From assembly GCA_025450255.1 (NCBI GenBank), contig JANWHV010000274.1, forward strand, positions 1-8,968: a stretch of DNA of 8,968 nucleotides. Direction: 5' to 3'. The notes beneath the pieces were generated by a model that was given only the letters and a program-made list of their open reading frames with translations, searched no databases and had not been told where the DNA came from. The position numbers were made by a program, and so were the translations under genes. The stretch comes from Chloroflexota bacterium. Its GTDB lineage: Bacteria; Chloroflexota; UBA5177; JANWHV01. Of this stretch, positions 5,498 to 8,968 are shown one piece after another. Position 1 is the stretch's first letter. Every line of letters starts with the position of its first letter.

Positions 5498-6772
5498 TTA
5501 CGCGGGCGGCCCAATGCGGTCCATGCCAAGATACGGCTGCAGGGCGTCGGGCACCCGAATCGACCCGTCGGCCGTTTGATGGTTCTCCAATAGCGGCACC
5601 ATGATGCGGGGCGAGGCGAGCGCCGTGTTGTTCAGTGTGTGGACGTGCCGCACCTTCCCGGTTTCATCGCGGTAGCGGATGTTCGCGCGGCGCGCCTGCC
5701 AATCGTAGAGGGCTGAGTCGGAGTGCGTTTCGCGGTAGCGGCCCTCGCTCGGCACCCAACATTCAATGTCGTAGCTCTTGACCTTGCCGTCACCCATATC
5801 GCCGGTGCAGGTCAGCATCACCCTGTACGGCAGCTCCAGAGCCTGGCAGATCTCCTCGGCGTTTCGCAGAAGCACCTCGAGCCACTCAAGGGATGCGGCG
5901 GGGTCGCTCTCGGCGATGACATATTGTTCGACCTTGGTGAACTGATGTACGCGCATCACGCCGCGTACATCGCGGCCAAAACTGCCGGCCTCGCGCCGAA
6001 AACAGGGCGATACGGCGACCATTTTTATCGGCAGCTCAGAATATGGCAGGATTTCACCTGAGTACATGCCGGTCATGCTGACCTCGGCGGTCCCGACCAG
6101 AAAAAGATCGTCCTGCGGCAACTCGTAAATCTGATCGCGCCCGCCGGGAAATTGGCCGGTGCCCACCAGCGACGCTTCTCGGGCCAGCGCGGGTACAATG
6201 AGCGGCGTAAAGCCCTTTGCCGTGATCCTCTCCAGGGCAAAGCGAAGCAACGCGAACTCCAGCAGCGCGCCCGCGTTCTTGAGAATATAGCTTCGATTGC
6301 CGGCAATACGCGCGCCGCGAGCGAGGTCCAGCATGTCGAGGCTCTCCATGAGCGCCACGTGATCGCGCGGCTCGAAGTCAAATGTCGGAACATCGCCCCA
6401 ATGACGCACCGCGACATTCTCTTCCTCGCCGCATCCCTCGGGCACGGAGTCGTCGGGGATATTGGGGACGCGGAGCAACAGCTCGCGCAGCTTTTCGTCG
6501 TCGGCCTTGAGAACATTTTCGCGGCGGGAAATTTCATCGCCGAGTACCCGGCCTTCGACGATCAGCGACTGCTTTTCGTCGGCAGTAGCGGCATCGCGGA
6601 CGCGCTTCGAGACGCGATTCTGCGTCTCACGCAGATCCTGAATGATCTGGCGCTCGCGCATCACGCTCCGGTCGAGATCCAATAGCTCGTCGAGCGGCAG
6701 ATCGCTCCTCTTCTTGCGCACGGCTTCGCGGACGAGGTCCGGATTTTCACGGATGAACTTCAGGTCGAGCAT
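5498..6772 (-). CDS. serS: Seryl-tRNA synthetase
   Basis: This class II synthetase charges tRNA-Ser (and tRNA-Sec) with serine. The start MLDLKFIRENPDLVREAV at 6772 is the family's typical N-terminus, preceded by GGAAGAGAGAGG. It gives 424 residues, a normal length. Residues about 28-105 form the long antiparallel coiled-coil arm that grips the tRNA long variable arm. The catalytic core follows, with the TAE loop at 228-230 for serine and motif 2 at 257-278 (CFRREAGSFGRD and on to VHQF, Arg259). Motif 3 includes NNTALASPR with Arg389, then LLENHQTADGSIRVP. The RETHSDSALYDWQARR region differs from the Bacillus/E. coli REISSCSN pattern and looks like a known bacterial subgroup. It is convergent with the aminotransferase gene, with a 26-nt gap and no obvious terminator. 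Confidence 0.96.
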   Translation of the reverse strand: MLDLKFIRENPDLVREAVRKKRSDLPLDELLDLDRSVMRERQIIQDLRETQNRVSKRVRDAATADEKQSLIVEGRVLGDEISRRENVLKADDEKLRELLLRVPNIPDDSVPEGCGEEENVAVRHWGDVPTFDFEPRDHVALMESLDMLDLARGARIAGNRSYILKNAGALLEFALLRFALERITAKGFTPLIVPALAREASLVGTGQFPGGRDQIYELPQDDLFLVGTAEVSMTGMYSGEILPYSELPIKMVAVSPCFRREAGSFGRDVRGVMRVHQFTKVEQYVIAESDPAASLEWLEVLLRNAEEICQALELPYRVMLTCTGDMGDGKVKSYDIECWVPSEGRYRETHSDSALYDWQARRANIRYRDETGKVRHVHTLNNTALASPRIMVPLLENHQTADGSIRVPDALQPYLGMDRIGPPA

Positions 6773-6899
6773 GCCTCTCTCTTCCCGGATATCTCGGCGA
6801 AATACGCGGGCCGTGCAAAGTAAGCCGACCACGGTTGACGTCTCAGGCTGTTTGGGGCGCGGCAGCCTGGCGCGTCCGCCTCGCACCATGTCATGGAAT

Positions 6900-6919
6900 G
6901 TCAGTTAAGTATAACTGAC
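6900..6919 (-). promoter_or_regulatory. Perfect palindrome upstream of serS containing a -10 box
   Basis: GTCAGTTA (6900-6907) and TAACTGAC (6912-6919) form a perfect 8-bp inverted repeat around AGTA. Read on the minus strand it contains TATACT (6913-6908), a good -10 hexamer that would start transcription about 130 nt before the serS ATG. I find no convincing -35 at 16-18 bp. The symmetry suggests an operator for a dimeric repressor or activator overlapping the serS promoter. Function is inferred. Confidence 0.45.
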
Positions 6920-6996
6920 GCGGCGCGAAGTCCCGATTAAACCCGATACACCAGGCAGGTGTTACGCCGGCGCCCGGCATAGGGTGGAGGCGGCAC

Positions 6997-7047
6997 ATCG
7001 AAATGGCGTGGGCTGCGGACGGTAGATCGATGTGGCGTGGGCTGCGG
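6997..7047. repeat. Tandem direct repeat, 15-bp core, 29-bp period
   Basis: TGGCGTGGGCTGCGG occurs at 7004-7018 and again at 7033-7047. The match extends upstream to ATCGA at 6997-7001 and 7026-7030, with two mismatched bases between. The unit is therefore about 22 bp repeated once with a 29-bp period. It is GC-rich, lies in non-coding DNA, and overlaps the inverted repeats next to it. Confidence 0.8.
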
Positions 7048-7197
7048 TCCACGCCGAAACTCTATTTCAGGAGGCACGGGCAACGCGACGCCTTTGCCTC
7101 GATCAAGGCCGCCTCAGTGTCACGCATGTTAAGAAGTGTTTCGGCGTGGACCGCAGTCAATGTCCCATAGTCGTTCGGCATGGATACGGTCCACGCC
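7034..7197. repeat. Cluster of inverted repeats built on CGGTCCACGCC
   Basis: CTGCGGTCCACGCCGAAAC (7042-7060) has a perfect 19-bp inverted partner, GTTTCGGCGTGGACCGCAG, at 7138-7156. A further copy of CGGTCCACGCC is at 7187-7197 and can pair with GGCGTGGACCG at 7143-7153. GGCGTGG at 7034-7040 can also pair with CCACGCC at 7049-7055. The segments could form alternative long hairpins in DNA or RNA. The 115-bp unit 7042-7156 with 19-bp ends could be a small non-autonomous mobile element or a REP-like element. I see no clear target-site duplication. The right part lies just after the CoA-binding gene and may serve as its 3' structure. Confidence 0.75.
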
Positions 7198-7205
7198 CCC
7201 GTCTG

Positions 7206-7634
7206 CTAGGCGATACGGGCGCCATGCAGCACCAGACGCGCATGTTCGACCAGAATGCAGCGGTCCTGCACGGCGGTAAGGCCCGCGGCCGTGGCAATCG
7301 TCACTGCCTCGTCGCTGACTACGCCGAGCTGCATCCACAGGCAGCCGGCGCCGACCGCCACTGCTTCCTTCGCGTGCGTTACCAGCGCGCTGCCTCGTCG
7401 AAAGACATTGACGATATCGATATCTCCGGGAACATCCTTCAATCGCGCATAGGCAGGTATGCCGAACACTTCGTTTTCATTGGGATTGACCGGGATTATC
7501 TCATACCCATGCTCCACCAGGTAGCGGGCGATATTGTAGCTGGGTCTCTCGGGGTTCGCGGACAGGCCCACCACGGCAATGCGGGTAGAGGTCCGAAGCA
7601 ATATCGCCACGCGCGCGTCCGATGGATTGTCCAT
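7206..7634 (-). CDS. CoA-binding domain protein (CoA_binding_2, YccU-like)
   Basis: This small Rossmann-fold protein belongs to the family of single-domain CoA-binding proteins related to succinyl-CoA synthetase alpha. The physiological role of the family is poorly defined. From the ATG at 7634 it has 142 residues. Visible features are the first strand and loop RIAVVGLSANPERPSYNIA (18-36), IIPVNPNENEVFG (46-58), DIDIVNVFRR (71-80), LWMQLGV (99-105) and the DRCILVEHARL ending (124-134). All are typical of the family. GGAGGA lies 5 nt before this ATG; a GTG five codons further upstream is possible but places that ribosome binding site inside the gene. The gene follows the acetyltransferase on the same strand after 110 nt. 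Confidence 0.88.
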   Translation of the reverse strand: MDNPSDARVAILLRTSTRIAVVGLSANPERPSYNIARYLVEHGYEIIPVNPNENEVFGIPAYARLKDVPGDIDIVNVFRRGSALVTHAKEAVAVGAGCLWMQLGVVSDEAVTIATAAGLTAVQDRCILVEHARLVLHGARIA

Positions 7635-7744
7635 ACTATCCTCCGCCACTCCACATCCGCGGGAGCGGTCTAAGCTCGATTACCAGGCGACCACCGTAGA
7701 CGTTGCGCTGGCCGCTCCAAAGCCATTCTACTATGAACTGAAAT

Positions 7745-8200
7745 TCAGACCGCGCCAAAAAGATGATATGCACGAGTTTCGAGACCAACTTGCCGCCAGA
7801 ACCGCAAGACCTGCTCGTTCTCCACCAGGACGGACGCGGTGAGGGAGCGAATGCCATACAGGGCGTAGCGCTCGCGCAAGCCCTGAATTAGCGATCGCGC
7901 CACGCCTTTGCGCCGATGCGAGGGGGCTACATAGATCTCCTCCACGTGGCCCAGCAGCAGCGAGCGCCGATACCAGAGGCGCTCGACGCGCCCGATCGCG
8001 AAGCCGTGGGCGGTATCATCTTCCACGGCGAGCAACACCGTAAGGGTGCCCCCGGCGATACCTGCTTCACAGGCGGTGAAATACTCGTCGTCCCAGTATT
8101 CCACGGGGTCGCTCTCAGGGTCGAATTCCTTGAGGTACGCGTTCATCAAGGCGCGAAACTCTTCCAGATCTTCCGGCAGGCTTGCCTCGACGACCCGCAC
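7745..8200 (-). CDS. GNAT-family N-acetyltransferase
   Basis: Members of this family transfer an acetyl group from acetyl-CoA to an amine; the substrate here is unknown. Starting at the GTG at 8200 gives 151 residues, the normal size for one GNAT domain. Residues 1-50 are an acidic helical part (DLEEFRALMNAYLKEF). The core strands include LTVLLAVED and HGFAIGRVER, then HVEEIYVAPSHRRKGVARSL (85-104) with the acetyl-CoA pyrophosphate loop RRKGVA. The end has VLVENEQVLRFWRQVGL, the usual GNAT C-terminal helix. GGGGAGG lies 5 nt upstream of the GTG. The frame stays open further upstream to 8335, but that extension looks non-coding. Possible partners are not evident from the neighbours. Confidence 0.85.
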   Translation of the reverse strand: MRVVEASLPEDLEEFRALMNAYLKEFDPESDPVEYWDDEYFTACEAGIAGGTLTVLLAVEDDTAHGFAIGRVERLWYRRSLLLGHVEEIYVAPSHRRKGVARSLIQGLRERYALYGIRSLTASVLVENEQVLRFWRQVGLETRAYHLFGAV

Positions 8201-8360
8201 GCATGCCTCCCCGGCAGACTTCCGTCCTACCGTGCTCGGCTGAAAACCGGCGCCACAATAGAGTCTACGAAAGTGTACGCGCTCCGGACTTGCGATCATA
8301 CAATACACAATATATCGACTGTAGGAAACGCGCAAGTGTGGTAAAGCACGTTTCAGTAAA

Positions 8361-8389
8361 TTGACACATCGGCATGCCGTCTTTACAAT
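8361..8389 (+). promoter_or_regulatory. Consensus promoter of the tRNA-Thr gene
   Basis: TTGACA (8361-8366) and TACAAT (8384-8389) are separated by exactly 17 bp. Transcription should start near 8396, about 28 nt before the mature tRNA 5' end. It is the best promoter match in the window and suits a stable-RNA gene. Confidence 0.85.
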
Positions 8390-8423
8390 TCAATGCGCGG
8401 GACTGCTGGCAAGCGAGTTTCAC

Positions 8424-8499
<76 letters not shown>

Positions 8500-8545
8500 G
8501 AGTAAATCGGCCTTGATTGCATCAGTTCAGTCGGCCAATTTACTC
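8500..8545. repeat. Long inverted repeat abutting the tRNA-Thr 3' end
   Basis: GAGTAAATCGGCC (8500-8512) and GGCCAATTTACTC (8533-8545) pair over 13 positions with one C/A mismatch and a 20-nt loop. The repeat begins at the base right after the encoded CCA. There is no T tract on the + strand, so it is a poor intrinsic terminator, though it may help define the tRNA 3' end. Its position also fits the arm of a recombination site. Confidence 0.6.
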
Positions 8546-8550
8546 CCCAG

Positions 8551-8590
8551 TGTCACAAGAATGTCACGAGCGGGTGCAAGACCCGTGACA
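8551..8590. repeat. TGTCAC direct and inverted repeats upstream of the last reading frame
   Basis: TGTCAC occurs at 8551-8556 and 8562-8567 (11-bp spacing, one helical turn). The inverse GTGACA is at 8585-8590, and CGGGT/ACCCG (8571-8575 with 8581-8585) forms a small hairpin between them. The one-turn phasing suggests a protein-binding site such as an operator or recombinase arm site in front of the gene that follows. This is a visual pattern only. Confidence 0.4.
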
Positions 8591-8617
8591 TGGCACACAA
8601 AACGGGAGCCACCGACG

Positions 8618-8968
8618 ATGCCTACCGCCACCCAGTCAGAGCTCTATTATGCCGCCGAGCGCTGCAAGGCCATGATGATATGCCACTCCACTGGCAAAAC
8701 GGGGGGCGACGATGCCGAGTACCAAACACACCGCCTCAAATTGATAAGAGACGTGCGCTTTGCACACGTGATTCCCCACTCCCTCGTGGTCTGTTCGCGG
8801 CTTGATGATTGCTGGGGGCATCTCGGGAGGCCCAGATTTACCACGTACAAGGAACGCCGCGAGTGCCTCCATCAAGAGTTTGCGCCGCTTCTGACCGCAT
8901 TGCTTGCCGAAGCCCCACACGACATACACGATGGGCTATCATCTCGCCTTGAGACTATGAACGCTAAA
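8618..8968 (+). CDS. Hypothetical protein, 3' end beyond window
   Basis: An uninterrupted frame of 117 codons runs from the ATG at 8618 to the end of the window. I do not recognise the family. The start is preceded by GGGAG at 8604-8608 (9-nt spacing); an in-frame ATG at 8561 is an alternative with no clear ribosome binding site. The N-terminus (MPTATQSELYYAAERCKAMM) looks helical, followed by a polar linker, a more hydrophobic stretch RFAHVIPHSLVVCSRLDD, and a charged helix around TYKERRECLHQEFAPLLTAL. There is no signal peptide or membrane span. Several less-favoured codons (ATA, AGA, TTG, CTA) make it look unlike the r-protein genes. It lies behind a tRNA, so it could be cargo of an integrated element. 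Overlapping frames on the other strand are weaker. Confidence 0.5.
   Translation, partial: MPTATQSELYYAAERCKAMMICHSTGKTGGDDAEYQTHRLKLIRDVRFAHVIPHSLVVCSRLDDCWGHLGRPRFTTYKERRECLHQEFAPLLTALLAEAPHDIHDGLSSRLETMNAK

Larger units (their letters stand above)
6773..7205. other. 433-nt intergenic stretch between serS and the CoA-binding gene
   Basis: No gene is supported here. The reading frames that cross it have no recognisable product or ribosome binding site. The serS-proximal part (6773-6920) should be the serS leader and promoter. The rest (about 6990-7200) is filled with direct and inverted copies of GGCGTGG-type sequence, listed separately. There is no T-box on the minus strand that would control serS. 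Confidence 0.6.

Noticed and set aside
5723..6685. Plus-strand open frames of 112 and 177 codons inside serS
   Set aside because: They are antisense to conserved SerRS catalytic and coiled-coil coding sequence and have no family signature.
6981..6995. AGGGTGGAGGCGGC, similar to the T-box motif, near serS
   Set aside because: It lies on the + strand, while serS is transcribed from the - strand, and no specifier loop or terminator accompanies it.
6997..7047. CRISPR-like direct repeats
   Set aside because: Only two copies with a 29-bp period and spacers far too short for a CRISPR array; no cas genes nearby.
7032..7673. Long plus-strand frame of 213 codons across the CoA-binding gene
   Set aside because: It is antisense to a clear CoA_binding_2 protein and its 5' part runs through the repeat cluster; no ribosome binding site or domain is visible.
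8201..8335. N-terminal extension of the GNAT protein by 45 residues
   Set aside because: The extra residues do not resemble a GNAT N-terminus, and the GTG at 8200 has a GGGGAGG site at good spacing.
8636..8929. Minus-strand frames of 97 and 67 codons opposite the last hypothetical gene
   Set aside because: They have poorer start context and no recognisable features; the + strand frame is longer and open to the window end.

Overview
The window is bacterial chromosome of fairly high GC. It covers a translation and transcription gene cluster, a small set of housekeeping and accessory genes on the opposite strand, and the edge of a less familiar region behind a tRNA gene. The order tuf, rpmG, secE, nusG, rplK, rplA, rplJ, rplL is the classical bacterial one. 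Strong AGGAGG-type ribosome binding sites, a four-cysteine L33, an encoded tRNA CCA end, and an rplL that is not followed by rpoB together suggest a Chloroflexota-like or other Terrabacteria lineage. That placement is a guess from gene order and protein style, not a computed result.

Positions 1-4187 (+ strand) hold the 3' end of tuf (EF-Tu), rpmG (L33), secE, nusG, rplK (L11), rplA (L1), rplJ (L10) and rplL (L7/L12). The run ends at a strong intrinsic terminator. At least three intergenic gaps look regulatory. The 57-nt gap before rplK places a hairpin between a strong Shine-Dalgarno and the start codon. The 123-nt gap before rplA contains a structure closely resembling the L1 binding site of 23S rRNA. 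The 315-nt gap before rplJ contains a near-consensus promoter, an L10-leader-like element, an intrinsic terminator (attenuator) and a stretch complementary to the rplJ ribosome binding site. The tuf fragment has far more extreme third-position GC than the genes right after it.

Positions 4188-5471 (+) carry a separate promoter and a HisC-type PLP aminotransferase. It is convergent with serS (seryl-tRNA synthetase, - strand, 5498-6772). Upstream of serS lies a perfect palindrome that contains a good minus-strand -10 box. Beyond it is a 433-nt non-coding stretch with a tandem 15-bp repeat and 19-bp inverted repeats. A CoA_binding_2 (YccU-type) protein and a GNAT acetyltransferase follow, both on the - strand.

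Positions 8361-8968 (+) hold a consensus promoter driving tRNA-Thr(CGT). A long imperfect inverted repeat abuts its CCA end. TGTCAC repeats follow, then an unrecognised reading frame that stays open to the end of the window. This tRNA-adjacent arrangement could be the border of an integrated element, but no integrase is visible. I see no complete novel system in the window. The best leads are the r-protein mRNA control structures, the tuf codon-usage break, the repeat cluster and the post-tRNA region.
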